Positions 51,672 to 60,553 of a stretch of DNA of 61,848 bases are shown here, piece by piece; positions within the stretch are counted from its first letter, which is position 1, and every line of letters begins with the position of its first letter. A program made the translations under genes and the position numbers. Source of the stretch: Pseudomonadota bacterium (GTDB lineage Bacteria > Pseudomonadota > Gammaproteobacteria > Burkholderiales > Rhodocyclaceae); the NCBI GenBank assembly GCA_026399515.1, contig JAPLQT010000101.1, positions 1 through 61,848 of the forward strand. Direction: 5' to 3'. The notes under the pieces were generated by a model, which saw only the letters and a program-made list of their open reading frames with translations, did no database searches and was not told the DNA's origin.

Positions 51672-52221
51672 ACATTGGCCGCTGCTGGAATCGCAACAGG
51701 TGTTCGATTGCGGGCTGTTTCAGGTTGCACGGGACCGTGCCAGGTCGCCGCGAACCGACGCAATACATGATTTTCATGTCGTCAGGATGGTGGATTGGCT
51801 GCTCGTGGTGGCGCTGGATCGGCTGGGCAAGCTGGTCATGGTCAGGCAGTACCGGCATGGCTCTCGCGCAGCCAGCCTGGAAGTCCCAGGTGGGTTGCAC
51901 AACGACGACGACAGCGCCGAGACGCAGCCACCGGAACAGGGAGCGGCCCGCGAACTGGCGGAGGAAACAGGTTACGGTGGCGGGAAGTGGCGGCTGCTTG
52001 GCAAATTGTGGCCCCAACCGGCGCTTCTCTCGAACCGGCTGTGGGTCTACCTGGCACTGGACGTCAACCCAATCGCTGCACAGAACCTCGATGCGGGCGA
52101 GGATATCGAAGTCACGCTGATCGCTCCGAAGGAACTGGGCGCGTGCATTGCGCGCGGCGAAATCAACAATGCCATGACGCTTGCCGCCCTCTACTTGGCG
52201 CAACAGTCTGGCCATCTCTGA
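51664..52221 (+). CDS. Nudix hydrolase
   Basis: A 185-residue Nudix protein. The box is recognisable from EVPGGLHNDDDSAE to AARELAEETGYGGGKW. The REL-x-EETG half is intact, but the loop before it is longer than the standard G-x5-E-x7 spacing. It overlaps the Tm-1-like gene by 8 bp. A Nudix gene also accompanies phenylphosphate synthase and carboxylase genes in Thauera and Aromatoleum. There its role is unknown. It might remove a side product or a nucleotide inhibitor. Confidence 0.87.
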   Translation: MPEHWPLLESQQVFDCGLFQVARDRARSPRTDAIHDFHVVRMVDWLLVVALDRLGKLVMVRQYRHGSRAASLEVPGGLHNDDDSAETQPPEQGAARELAEETGYGGGKWRLLGKLWPQPALLSNRLWVYLALDVNPIAAQNLDAGEDIEVTLIAPKELGACIARGEINNAMTLAALYLAQQSGHL

Positions 52222-52233
52222 GGAAGGACGGGC

Positions 52234-52917
52234 ATGATCGTACGCAACTGGATGCAAACCAATCCCATGACGATAGCCAGCGACATGCTGGTCTCGGAAG
52301 CCAAGCGCCTCCTCAGCGAAAACAATCTGCATGCCCTGCCAGTGGTGGATAGCAACCGCATGCGCGGCCTTATCACGCGCGCGAATTTGTTGCGCATGGG
52401 ACATTTCGTGCTGCGCACCCAAAGCACCGACGAATTCAATTTTTTCGTCAATCGGCTCAGGGTTCGCGACATCATGCTGCGCAATCCCGCCACGATCCAG
52501 GACGACGACACCATGGAGCATTGCCTGCTGAAGGGCAAGGAGTTGGGTGTCGCCCAGTTTCCCGTGCTGTCCGGGGTTGAACTGGTGGGCATCATTTCCG
52601 CCAACGAAATTTTTCAGCTCGCCGCGCATTGCATGGGCGCTTGGGAGCGCCGCAGCGGCGTTTCGCTCGCGCCCATGAAATTGGGGCCCGGTATGCTCGG
52701 CAAGATCGCTGATGTAGCCGAAGCAGCCGGCGCCGTTCTCCAGGCCATCTATCCAGTGGGTCGACACGACAACCAGGCAGGGGAAGCGTATCCCGAGAAA
52801 ACCGTCATCCTGCGTTTCCACGCGGCGGATACGAATGTCGTGGTAGCCGCGCTGGAGGCGGCGGGTTTCCCGGTTAACGATCCGATTGCAGCCCCCAGAT
52901 CAGTCTTGGCGGCTTGA
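52234..52917 (+). CDS. CBS-domain protein (phenylphosphate synthase subunit C-like)
   Basis: A 227-residue protein with two CBS motifs (NWMQTNPMTIASDMLVSEAK to VVDSNRMRGLITRANLL; and IMLRNPATIQDDDTMEHCLL to VELVGIISANEIFQLA), then an ACT-like tail (YPEKTVILRFHAADTNVVVA). It matches the 24-kDa third component that stimulates phenylphosphate synthase. CBS pairs sense adenine nucleotides, so it likely ties the costly phosphorylation to energy state. Only module 2 has such a gene. Its stop overlaps the region of the ubiX start. Confidence 0.85.
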   Translation: MIVRNWMQTNPMTIASDMLVSEAKRLLSENNLHALPVVDSNRMRGLITRANLLRMGHFVLRTQSTDEFNFFVNRLRVRDIMLRNPATIQDDDTMEHCLLKGKELGVAQFPVLSGVELVGIISANEIFQLAAHCMGAWERRSGVSLAPMKLGPGMLGKIADVAEAAGAVLQAIYPVGRHDNQAGEAYPEKTVILRFHAADTNVVVAALEAAGFPVNDPIAAPRSVLAA

Positions 52918-52943
52918 TTGTGGATACGGTTAGAAATCGCGAT

Positions 52944-53549
52944 ATGCGTCTGCCGTTGATAGTGGCGATCACCGGCGCAACAGGGGTCATCTATGGCGTC
53001 GAAATGCTGCGCGTGCTGAAAGAACTCGGCCAGGAAACACACCTTATTCTGAGTGAGGCGGCAGGCATGAATCTGGCGATTGAAACCGAATACTCATTGG
53101 ATGAAGTCAAGGCCCTGGCTGATGTAGTCTATCCAAATAAAGATGTCGGAGCAGCGGTAGCAAGCGGTTCATTTCGCACCTGCGGCATGATCGTCGCTCC
53201 CTGCACGGTCAAGACGCTTTCCGCCATTGCCAATTCGTTTACATACAATCTGATCGTTCGAGCTGCTGACGTGACTCTCAAGGAGCGGCGTACCCTGGTG
53301 CTGATGGTGCGTGAAACCCCCTTGCATAAGGGGCATCTGGATTTGATGGCGCGAGCCGCAGATTGCGGTGCGGTGATCCTGCCACCCATGCCGGCCTTCT
53401 ATCACAAGCCGGAGAAAATCATGGACATCATCCATCAGAGCATAGGCAAGGCCCTTGATCAGGTCGGAATCCAGCACCAATTGTTTGCCCGCTGGGCCGG
53501 CCACGGCAACAGCCAATCAGACAAGGAAGAACTCAACGGCGCGACATGA
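52944..53549 (+). CDS. ubiX: UbiX-type flavin prenyltransferase
   Basis: The family that makes prenyl-FMN for UbiD enzymes. Signatures are AITGATGVIYGVEML at the N-terminus, the Ser region GSFRTCGMIVAPCTVKTLSA, VRETPLHKGHLDLM for phosphate binding, and PPMPAFYHKP. I take ATG 52944 as the start (201 residues). A TTG at 52914 overlapping the CBS stop is possible. Neither has a strong ribosome binding site. Its presence in the same operon as the UbiD gene supports a dedicated carboxylase system. Confidence 0.92.
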   Translation: MRLPLIVAITGATGVIYGVEMLRVLKELGQETHLILSEAAGMNLAIETEYSLDEVKALADVVYPNKDVGAAVASGSFRTCGMIVAPCTVKTLSAIANSFTYNLIVRAADVTLKERRTLVLMVRETPLHKGHLDLMARAADCGAVILPPMPAFYHKPEKIMDIIHQSIGKALDQVGIQHQLFARWAGHGNSQSDKEELNGAT

Positions 53550-54343
53550 ACCTGATTGCCCAGGGCGAGGTGTCCAGGGTCGAATGTATTTTGCCCACGG
53601 GAGGCAGTTCAGTGGCCGCAACACCGCCAGATACGGTGATTTATGCCATTGGCGACATCCACGGCCGTGTCGATCTCCTGGAAAAATTGCAGCGAAGTAT
53701 TGCCATCGACGCGGGCAATCGCGACGCAAGACGCAAGCTCGTGGTCTATCTGGGCGACTATTTCAGCCGTGGTCCTGATTCGCGCCGAGTACTGGAAAGC
53801 GTTCGTTCGTGGCGCCTACACTGCGAGGGGGAACACGATGTGGTTGCCCTCAAGGGCAACCATGAAGATTTGGCATTGCGCTTCCTCGCAGGAGATCTTG
53901 CGGCAGGATGCCACTGGTTCGACTATAACGGCCTGGATGCCTTGGCTGACTATGGGGTACAAATCGAAGACACGCCAGGGCGCGATGCCAAGTCTCCGGA
54001 AATACTTCGTCAGGGATTTTTCAGTGCTCTTCCCGTGGAACACCTGGTTTTCTTGCAAGGACTTCGGGTGAGTCATCGCGAGGGAGATTACTATTTTACG
54101 CATGGCGGAATTCGCCCCGGTGTTGCGCTCGATGAACAGTCTGAACATGACCGGATGTGGATTCGCAAGGATTTTCTCCAGTCTGATCTCGATCATGGCG
54201 TGACAGTAGTTCACGGACACACGATTTCCACTAAGCCGTCAGTTCGGCATAATCGGATCGGCATCGATACCGGCGCGTATGCCAGCGGTATTCTGACATG
54301 TTTGGTGCTGGAAGGTACCGGGCGCCATTTTTTGCAAACCTGA
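53546..54343 (+). CDS. Calcineurin-like metallophosphatase (PP2A/PrpA-like)
   Basis: A 265-residue phosphoesterase with all metal-site motifs: AIGDIHGRVD, YLGDYFSRGPDS, LKGNHE, FTHGGIRPG and VVHGHT. It resembles bacterial Ser/Thr phosphatases of the PrpA/PphA type. The ATG overlaps the UbiX stop (ATGA). In the known phenol cluster a HAD-like phosphatase is the small subunit of phenylphosphate carboxylase. Here a metallophosphatase of a different fold stands in that place, so it might release phosphate from the intermediate or act on a protein. Which one is not decided by the sequence. Confidence 0.88.
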   Translation: MNLIAQGEVSRVECILPTGGSSVAATPPDTVIYAIGDIHGRVDLLEKLQRSIAIDAGNRDARRKLVVYLGDYFSRGPDSRRVLESVRSWRLHCEGEHDVVALKGNHEDLALRFLAGDLAAGCHWFDYNGLDALADYGVQIEDTPGRDAKSPEILRQGFFSALPVEHLVFLQGLRVSHREGDYYFTHGGIRPGVALDEQSEHDRMWIRKDFLQSDLDHGVTVVHGHTISTKPSVRHNRIGIDTGAYASGILTCLVLEGTGRHFLQT

Positions 54344-54356
54344 ACGGACTCAATCC

Positions 54357-54860
54357 ATGCCGCGAAAATCTGACGCATTCTGGCATTTTTCCTTGCATAT
54401 CTACTCCCGGACGGGAGTGGAGCGAGCATGCCTTGCCTTGCAAGATGCAGGCGCCGACGTAAATCTGATTCTATATTGCTGCTGGCAGGGGGGTAGAGCC
54501 AAGATTCTGAGCAAGGATTCCATGAAGAAAGCCATTCGATTAGTGGCTACCTGGCAGCAGCGGGTAGTGCAACCGCTGCGACAAGCGCGTCGAATCAGCA
54601 AGCAGCCATTTCCCGGAGTTCCACCGAAACAGAGCAGCTTATTGCACAAGCATATCGCCAAGGCTGAGCTCAATGCAGAACACCTGGAACAGATTGCACT
54701 GGCTCAGCTTCCCATCGCGACAGCCAGGGGAATAGTCGAAATGAATACGAAGAAAATAACCGAGGAGAATCTGGAGTGCTATATGGAACTCCTGGGTATC
54801 CCGGTTGCCGCTCCGATCGAGAAAGCCCTAAATGTCTTGATGGGGAGTATGGACCATTGA
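54357..54860 (+). CDS. TIGR02444/DUF2390-like protein
   Basis: A 167-residue protein. The start FWHFSLHIYSRTGVERACLA, then LQDAGADVNLILYCCWQGG, followed by a basic region (WQQRVVQPLRQARR) fit the small helical TIGR02444 family found in proteobacteria. No function is known. It starts 13 bp after the phosphatase gene and appears co-transcribed with it. Confidence 0.7.
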   Translation: MPRKSDAFWHFSLHIYSRTGVERACLALQDAGADVNLILYCCWQGGRAKILSKDSMKKAIRLVATWQQRVVQPLRQARRISKQPFPGVPPKQSSLLHKHIAKAELNAEHLEQIALAQLPIATARGIVEMNTKKITEENLECYMELLGIPVAAPIEKALNVLMGSMDH

Positions 54861-54899
54861 CTACAGTGGGTAAGCTCGAGCCCTCTAAAGGAGAGAGCG

Positions 54900-56183
54900 A
54901 TGCAGCCCTATAGATTGGCCAGGTTTGTTGCCGGCCGCATGCACTATGGCTGGATTGTTGCGGGCGTTACTTTCCTTGTTCTCATCTGTGCAGCAGGTGT
55001 CCGGGCGACTCCCGGCTTACTGATCGTTCCCCTCGAAGCGGCGTTCGGCTGGAATCGCGGCACGATTTCCATTGCGGCAGCCGTCAGTCTCGTACTGTAT
55101 GGATTGATGGGCCCCTTTGCCGGTGCGGCGATGCAGCGCTTTGGGGTCAGACGCCCAGTCCTGGTCGCGCTGTTGTTGCTTGTGCTCGCTCTGGCGCTAA
55201 GCACGGCAATGACTCAGCCCTGGCATCTGATGCTGACTTGGGGAGTGATGGTTGGCGCAGGCTCGGGTGCCCTTGCAACGGTCTTTGCAGCGACCGTTGT
55301 GAACCGTTGGTTCAGCGAGCGCCGGGGCTTGGTGATGGGCGTCCTGGCTGCCAGCTCGGCGATGGGTCAATTAGTGTTCCTACCGCTACTCGGCTGGATC
55401 GTGGCAACGAAAGGCTGGATCAGCTTGTCCTGGACCCTCGCCAGTGTTCTGGCCGTTCTCATTCCCGTGTACGCCTGGCTTATGGTTGAGCACCCGGAGC
55501 AACTGGAACTCAAAGCCTATGGCGCTTCAGCCGAGGTTCCTGCTGCGATGACCATGCAAGGGAATCCGGTCATGATCGCCTGGAAGGCGCTTGCGCGGGC
55601 TGTCCGTGTGCGTGACTTCTGGATTCTGTTCGGCAGTTTCTTCATCTGTGGCCTATCCACCAATGGTCTGATAGGCACTCATTTCATTGCCTTTTGCTTT
55701 GACGGGGGCATCCCGGAAGTGCGCGCCGCAGGAATCCTGGCGATGATGGGTGTTCTGAACCTGATCGGAACGACGCTGTCAGGGTGGCTCTCCGATCGCT
55801 ACGACAGCCGATGGCTGCTGTTCTGGTACTACTTCTTGCGCGGTCTGTCCTTGCTCTACCTGCCCTACTCGGACCTGACATTCTGGGGGCTGAGCCTGTT
55901 CGGAGTATTTTATGGACTGGATTGGCTCGCTACCGTGCCGCCCACATTGCGCATCGCCACCGACATCTTCGGCAAGCGCGATGCCGCGGTGATATTCGGC
56001 TGGATTTTCGTCGGACACCAACTGGGTGCCGGATTCGCGGCATTCGGCAGCGGAGCGGTTAGAAGCATTGTAGGCAATTACACAAGCTCATTCCTCGCGG
56101 CGGGGATGATGTGTGCCCTAGCGGCTCTGGCTGTGCTTCTCATTGCGCGCACGTTTCAGCCGGTGGAATCGCGGGCGACATAA
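54900..56183 (+). CDS. Major facilitator superfamily transporter
   Basis: A 427-residue MFS protein with about twelve helices. The loop motif after helix 2 is modified (GAAMQRFGVRRP). The central loop near residues 205-235 divides the two halves, and the second copy reads GWLSDRYDSRW. It looks like the oxalate/monocarboxylate-type branch (YGWIVAGVTFLVLICAAGVR at the start). AAAGGAGAG precedes the ATG. Placed near the end of the catabolic operon, it probably imports the aromatic substrate or exports an acid across the inner membrane. Confidence 0.88.
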   Translation: MQPYRLARFVAGRMHYGWIVAGVTFLVLICAAGVRATPGLLIVPLEAAFGWNRGTISIAAAVSLVLYGLMGPFAGAAMQRFGVRRPVLVALLLLVLALALSTAMTQPWHLMLTWGVMVGAGSGALATVFAATVVNRWFSERRGLVMGVLAASSAMGQLVFLPLLGWIVATKGWISLSWTLASVLAVLIPVYAWLMVEHPEQLELKAYGASAEVPAAMTMQGNPVMIAWKALARAVRVRDFWILFGSFFICGLSTNGLIGTHFIAFCFDGGIPEVRAAGILAMMGVLNLIGTTLSGWLSDRYDSRWLLFWYYFLRGLSLLYLPYSDLTFWGLSLFGVFYGLDWLATVPPTLRIATDIFGKRDAAVIFGWIFVGHQLGAGFAAFGSGAVRSIVGNYTSSFLAAGMMCALAALAVLLIARTFQPVESRAT

Positions 56184-56210
56184 CCGCAACTGTCAGGGGA
56201 GACCACCAGA

Positions 56211-57509
56211 ATGATTCGCGCTATCCGGTCGATTGCAATTCTTGCTGCGCTTGCAGGCAATACACTGGCGGCGTCGACGGACGATCTTGAGCAATCGTTC
56301 AACCCTTATCGCAACGGCTACCCGAAATTTCCGGGGCTTGCCGTGGGCACGGTGATCAACAAGGACAACGTCGAGCAGTTCAAGGACGCCATTGACCCCG
56401 GTCTCTACCTGGCGATCAAAAAGGGCTGGCAGGAAGTGAAAGTCGGCCCCACAACGCCGCTCCCGGTCGATACGGCCAAGCTGGAGGCAACCCGGAAGAC
56501 TCTCGGCAAGACCAGACTGGGACCCAAGACCGGGGATATCGAGGATTATGGCGCCGGCCGTCCCTTCGTTGAAGAGCCCGACCTCAAGGACCCTCGCGCC
56601 GGTGAAAAACTGGCCTGGAATTTCAAATATAGCGCCGGCATCGGCGAGAACGCCACGATCTTTCCGTTCTATTGGCGTTATCGCGACATGAAGACCGGCA
56701 CGGTGGAACGCACCCTCAAGTTCAGCTTTCATTTCCTCAAATACAAGCACCGTACCCACGAGCCGACCCCGGAAATCACGCCCAATCCATCCAACGTGCT
56801 GCTCGGCATTTACGGCAGAGTGCTGGAACCGATAGATCTGAAGAATACCCAGTTGCTGATTCATCGTTACGACGACGACCACAAGATCGACGACGCCTAC
56901 ATGTACTTCGGTTTTCAGCGCCGTGTTCGTCGTCTGGCGACAGGTCAAACTACCGACGCATTTCTCGGATCCGATGTCATGATCGAGGATTTCGAAGGGT
57001 ATAACGCCCAAATTTCTGATATGAGGTGGACCTTCAAGGGGAGCCAGAACCTGCTTCTCCCGTTTTTCAACCACAGTGAATTGTCCCTCGCTAACGATAT
57101 GCCGGCCGAAACCGATGGTTACCGATTCGTGAATTTCGCTGGCTATGGCGGTTGCTTTCCGGACGTGACTTGGCAGATGCGCAAGGTCTTCATCGTTGAA
57201 GCCGAGCCGCTTGTACTGAACCACCCGGTCAGCAAACGCATCTTCTATCTGGATGCCCAGTCCATGCATATTAGTCGCGCTTTGATCTACGACCGCAGGG
57301 GAGAACTCTGGAAGATCGGAACCCTAGGCAAGAGCCATCCGGATTTTCATCTGCCTGAGAACAAGGGCGCAGGTACGCCGATTGACGATGCGTTTTCGGC
57401 GGTCGATGTTCAGGCGATGCATTGCACAACAGGCCAATTCAAGGGACGCGTTGACGCCGCGACCAACCGGCCATCTCTGTTCCAAGTACAGAATATGCGC
57501 GGAGATTGA
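56211..57509 (+). CDS. DUF1329 periplasmic protein, copy 2
   Basis: A 432-residue exported DUF1329 protein with a signal peptide ending GNTLAAS. It follows copy 1 (44387-45697) along its whole length: FNPYRNGYPKFPG, WNFKYSAGIGENATIFPFYW, QRRVRRLATGQTTDAFLGSD, DDAFSAVDVQAMHCTTGQF. It begins 28 bp after the MFS gene with CAGGGGAG upstream and is the last gene of the co-directional run. There is no DUF1302 partner beside it, so it may share the one at 42176 or serve a second substrate. Confidence 0.87.
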   Translation: MIRAIRSIAILAALAGNTLAASTDDLEQSFNPYRNGYPKFPGLAVGTVINKDNVEQFKDAIDPGLYLAIKKGWQEVKVGPTTPLPVDTAKLEATRKTLGKTRLGPKTGDIEDYGAGRPFVEEPDLKDPRAGEKLAWNFKYSAGIGENATIFPFYWRYRDMKTGTVERTLKFSFHFLKYKHRTHEPTPEITPNPSNVLLGIYGRVLEPIDLKNTQLLIHRYDDDHKIDDAYMYFGFQRRVRRLATGQTTDAFLGSDVMIEDFEGYNAQISDMRWTFKGSQNLLLPFFNHSELSLANDMPAETDGYRFVNFAGYGGCFPDVTWQMRKVFIVEAEPLVLNHPVSKRIFYLDAQSMHISRALIYDRRGELWKIGTLGKSHPDFHLPENKGAGTPIDDAFSAVDVQAMHCTTGQFKGRVDAATNRPSLFQVQNMRGD

Positions 57510-57664
57510 TATGTTCATCGTCTTGCGTCGTTGACTTATTCTGAGAGATCTCGCAGGCCGACGGTGCTGATTTCTTCCTTTACGGCCCTTTAATGCGAGG
57601 TCTCGCAAGGTCTCGGGCGTGTTAGCAGCGTCGAATGTTCTGTTCGCATTCGCGTACTGAATGT

Positions 57665-57694
57665 TTGACTAGGGCCGTAAGTACCTGTGATACT
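57665..57694 (+). promoter_or_regulatory. Sigma-70 promoter of the HAD phosphatase gene
   Basis: TTGACT (57665-57670) and GATACT (57689-57694) are separated by 18 bp, with an extended -10 (TGT before GATACT). The promoter lies 60 bp before the ATG at 57754. It separates this gene from the sigma-54 operon that ends at 57509. Confidence 0.6.
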
Positions 57695-57753
57695 CTCGAA
57701 TGTGCAATGGAATTTTCTTTCCTTTGCAATCTCGTTTAGCAGGTGACGCCATA

Positions 57754-58443
57754 ATGCTCTTCAAGGCCATCGCCTTCGACCTCGATGGCACCTTAGTTGA
57801 TAGCGCGCCCGACATCGCCCACGCACTCGCTGTCGCACTGTGTCGGGAAGATCTGCCGGGCTTCGACCTTACCACCGTACGCGGCTGGATTGGCGATGGA
57901 CCGGACGTGCTGATCGCGCGAGCACTGGCAACGTGCGGAGCAGCGAGTAACGACCCCGCGTTGCGCTCACGGCTGCGCGTCGCATTCGATGCCGCCACCA
58001 TGTCGACGCCGCTCGTCCATGGCAGCGTTTATGGCGGCATCGAAGCCCTGCTGGCTCAGTTAAAAGACAAACTGCCGCTGTTGGTCGTGACCAACAGACC
58101 CACCGTCCTAGCCAAAGCGGTATTGTCGATGGCCGGCTTGCTACCCTACTTTTCCGCCGTGTTTGGTGCTGATACACACGCGCAGCGCAAGCCTGCGCCT
58201 TTCATGCTGGAAGCTGCCGCGCTGCAACTTGGTTTGGATCGACGCCATCTGCTGATGGTCGGTGACAGTCCGGCTGACCTACAGTCCGCGCGCACCGCGG
58301 GTTGCTCCGCAGTGTTGGTGAACTGGGGCTACGGTGCTGCGCATGTGCCGCCCGATCCTGGGCTGTGGCGCGTAGATACCCCGAGCGACTTGACTCAGCT
58401 GTTGGAGAGCGCCGACCTGGGATTTCATCCGCTCACAAGCTGA
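57754..58443 (+). CDS. HAD-family phosphatase (phosphoglycolate-phosphatase-like)
   Basis: A 229-residue HAD hydrolase. The nucleophile motif FDLDGTLVDSAPD has Asp9 and Asp11. Motif II is VVTNRP, motif III the Lys in HAQRKPAPFML, and motif IV MVGDSPADLQSA. The cap domain and LVDSAPDI fit the Gph/PGP group, which hydrolyses phosphoglycolate or similar esters. The start at 57754 has an AGGTGA site. The frame from 57700 would start upstream without one. It has its own promoter, so a role in the catabolic operon is not implied, although a HAD protein is part of phenylphosphate carboxylase elsewhere. Confidence 0.88.
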   Translation: MLFKAIAFDLDGTLVDSAPDIAHALAVALCREDLPGFDLTTVRGWIGDGPDVLIARALATCGAASNDPALRSRLRVAFDAATMSTPLVHGSVYGGIEALLAQLKDKLPLLVVTNRPTVLAKAVLSMAGLLPYFSAVFGADTHAQRKPAPFMLEAAALQLGLDRRHLLMVGDSPADLQSARTAGCSAVLVNWGYGAAHVPPDPGLWRVDTPSDLTQLLESADLGFHPLTS

Positions 58444-59038
58444 CCTAGGGCTACGCAGGTATCGACACAGGCTGTGTAAAAACAGGCCGAACTCACTCAA
58501 CCTGAAATACTGTAATTTATCAGCCTCTTCCTGATGTTGTTTGCGCCTCAAGACGGCCGTGGTTCATCAGTACAATTGTTTTGAGGTGAATTGTTTTGAA
58601 ACCTAGCAGTTCTGCGCTGAAGGCTGCAAGAAGGCCCGCAGCCCTTCATCGTCTCATCAGTACTCCTGTTCCAAGAATCTTCATTACGCGTTTGGCAGTC
58701 ACACCAAGGTCTTTCGAACCGCGTTACTCAATTCCGACAACGCCTTAGTATCGATACAATTACCTTTGTATGACGCTCGGATAGGTGGCGCTGACTTCCT
58801 CACCGATGCCTCGGCAATGGCCGCTGCGCTCCCTTTTGCTGCCTAAAGTGACAATTTGCGCACGGGCTGGTAATTGCTGTAACCGGACGGCGAGAAATGC
58901 ATCCATTTGGCATGGACTGTCGCTGATAGCACCAGTTGCCAACGACCGCTAAAAGGGAACCAAAGTCGCCGGCCCAGACTGACTACCCAGACGTCTAAAC
59001 CAAACTGCTACCCAACTGATGCGGTACCAGCAACAAAC
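58444..59038. other. Intergenic region without recognised genes
   Basis: About 600 bp with lower coding potential and mixed composition. Only short frames occur. The stretch around 58470 contains GGCTGTGTAAAAAC, a sequence seen at some insertion-sequence ends, but no matching partner repeat is found. I see no RNA gene, promoter or repeat that I can support. Confidence 0.4.
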
Positions 59039-59494
59039 CTATGACGCGCGCCCGTGCTCGGCTTCCCATCCTTTGCAGGCAAGAGCAATGTAGCGCGGCA
59101 CCGGTCGTGCGCCGGTGCCATAGGCACTCATGGTTCGGATCGTCATGCCTAGGGCTTCAGCCGCCTGATTCAGCGTTAGTCCATAGCGTGCACGCCACTG
59201 GGCAAAGATGCGCGTGTTTTCATCAGGAGCATTTTGCGCTTGGGCATCGAGCCAGAGCGTATCGGCGCCGATCTGGATGTCGAGGGCAGGCCACTCCACA
59301 GCCCAACCCTCGCCATCGGTCAATGTGGCACCGGCAAAAGCCTTGGCATTGCGTAGTGGAGCCAGCCCAGGCGACGCTTCGAAGAGTGGCTTGAAATCAA
59401 CAATGAAGACACTGCCGTCAGTAAAGGTCACCTTCAGGCGAAATTTTACCAAAGCCCTTACCGCGCTAAGACGGGGTCGTTTCATGGATGCCAT
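59039..59494 (-). CDS. DUF2442 protein fused to an HTH domain
   Basis: A 151-residue protein. Residues about 1-85 match DUF2442 (LKVTFTDGSVFIVDFKPLFE, WAVEWPALDIQIGADTLW). The C-terminal part is an XRE-like helix-turn-helix (RARYGLTLNQAAEALGMTIR, TMSAYGTGARPVP, RYIALACKGWE). This domain pair is known in small bacterial genes that often accompany DUF4160 as toxin-antitoxin-like units. No DUF4160 partner is seen here. The start at 59494 has GGAGG 10 bases upstream. An upstream frame to 59572 lacks such a site. TTGACT and TATAGT occur upstream near 59580-59610 but only 15 bp apart. Confidence 0.78.
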   Translation of the reverse strand: MASMKRPRLSAVRALVKFRLKVTFTDGSVFIVDFKPLFEASPGLAPLRNAKAFAGATLTDGEGWAVEWPALDIQIGADTLWLDAQAQNAPDENTRIFAQWRARYGLTLNQAAEALGMTIRTMSAYGTGARPVPRYIALACKGWEAEHGRAS

Positions 59495-59741
59495 TTTTGC
59501 CATTCCTCCATCAACGCGTTGCGGTGCGCGGACACCCAAGCTAGCACCTCCGCACGAAGGCAGCGTCGTCATGTCGTTACACTATAGAAATAGTTGCTAT
59601 TAGTCAATTGATCACTATAGCTTTCCATAGCATTCCGGAATCGACGGGGTCTGGGCAAAAAAGCGCCCATTCAAAATAGATAAAAAACACTGAGGCACAT
59701 TGACTAAGCTCTCATGGACCCTACCATGAACTGGAGCTTGT

Positions 59742-60098
59742 ATGCGCCCGACTAAAGATTCAGCAATATTAATTGTTGCCCGACTCGGGATATTTTTCGG
59801 TGGCACGGCAGGCTTTGTCCTATGGGGCACAGAACTCGGAAATATCATCGGCAATTACTGGGCATTCGCCGATTGCAGCCTCGTCACGGGATTGCTGATG
59901 TTCATGTTGCTGCCACCGCAGCGTCGTTATGGAACGTACTCGCGCCGGCGACGTCATCCTCGAACTTCCTCACGCAGATCACGCACGGATGATGACGGAT
60001 CCGACTGGCGTGTTGAGTTGAGAGAGAAAGAGAGATCATCTCCGATGTACCAACATCTCATCACCAACGCTTGGTACCCGCATCCAAATGACGACTAG
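59742..60098 (+). CDS. Small membrane protein of unknown function
   Basis: A 118-residue protein I do not recognise. Two hydrophobic segments (AILIVARLGIFFGGTAGFVLWG and LVTGLLMFMLLP, separated by a short loop) suggest a hairpin in the inner membrane. A strongly basic stretch (RRYGTYSRRRRHPRTSSRRS) follows and would face the cytoplasm. CTGGAG precedes the ATG at a suitable distance. Orphan setting between accessory genes. Confidence 0.5.
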   Translation: MRPTKDSAILIVARLGIFFGGTAGFVLWGTELGNIIGNYWAFADCSLVTGLLMFMLLPPQRRYGTYSRRRRHPRTSSRRSRTDDDGSDWRVELREKERSSPMYQHLITNAWYPHPNDD

Positions 60099-60124
60099 GA
60101 ACTGCTTTTGAACTCCGAGATCAA

Positions 60125-60553
60125 TCAGAAACTTTTAACGCCGATCGGGTGCGCAGCAAACGGATTCTTCACCGTCAGCCGGCCCTCGAACACCTGCCCG
60201 TCCTGCATGTCTTCGGAGTACAGCGTGTCGCAACCGGCGACGAGCGCCGCCGCGATAATGACCGAATCCCAATGACCGATCTGGTAGCGTTCGCCCAGCG
60301 CCATGGCCTGCTCGGTGATCTCCGCTGTGACCGCGATGACATCGCAGCCTTGCATCAGGGCGCGAGCCAGCTCGTAAGCGCTTGGCCGGTCCAGCTGGCG
60401 CTTGACCAGTAATACATTCAGAAATTCGTTAACGACCTGGGTGCTGATGACCGGGCTGCGATGCATGACCGCCAGCGCCTGCTGGCGCTTTGGTTCATCA
60501 GCCTCGACCGCGTAGATTGCGACGTTGGTGTCAGCGAAGAACTTTGCGGTCAT
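60125..60553 (-). CDS. PIN-domain toxin (VapC-like)
   Basis: A 142-residue PIN-fold ribonuclease. The acidic residues are in place: Asp8 (FFADTNVAIYA), Glu in VNEFLNVLL, Asp in GHWDSVIIAAA, and Asp in CDTLYSEDMQDG. The start at 60553 overlaps the antitoxin gene by 20 bp. A longer frame to 60619 would lie deep inside the partner gene. VapC toxins cut tRNA or rRNA. The antitoxin is encoded just upstream. Confidence 0.88.
   Translation of the reverse strand: MTAKFFADTNVAIYAVEADEPKRQQALAVMHRSPVISTQVVNEFLNVLLVKRQLDRPSAYELARALMQGCDVIAVTAEITEQAMALGERYQIGHWDSVIIAAALVAGCDTLYSEDMQDGQVFEGRLTVKNPFAAHPIGVKSF

Noticed and set aside
58279-58551. Minus-strand 90-residue frame as a transposase remnant
   Set aside because: The end of the frame overlaps the HAD gene, and no transposase motif can be recognised.
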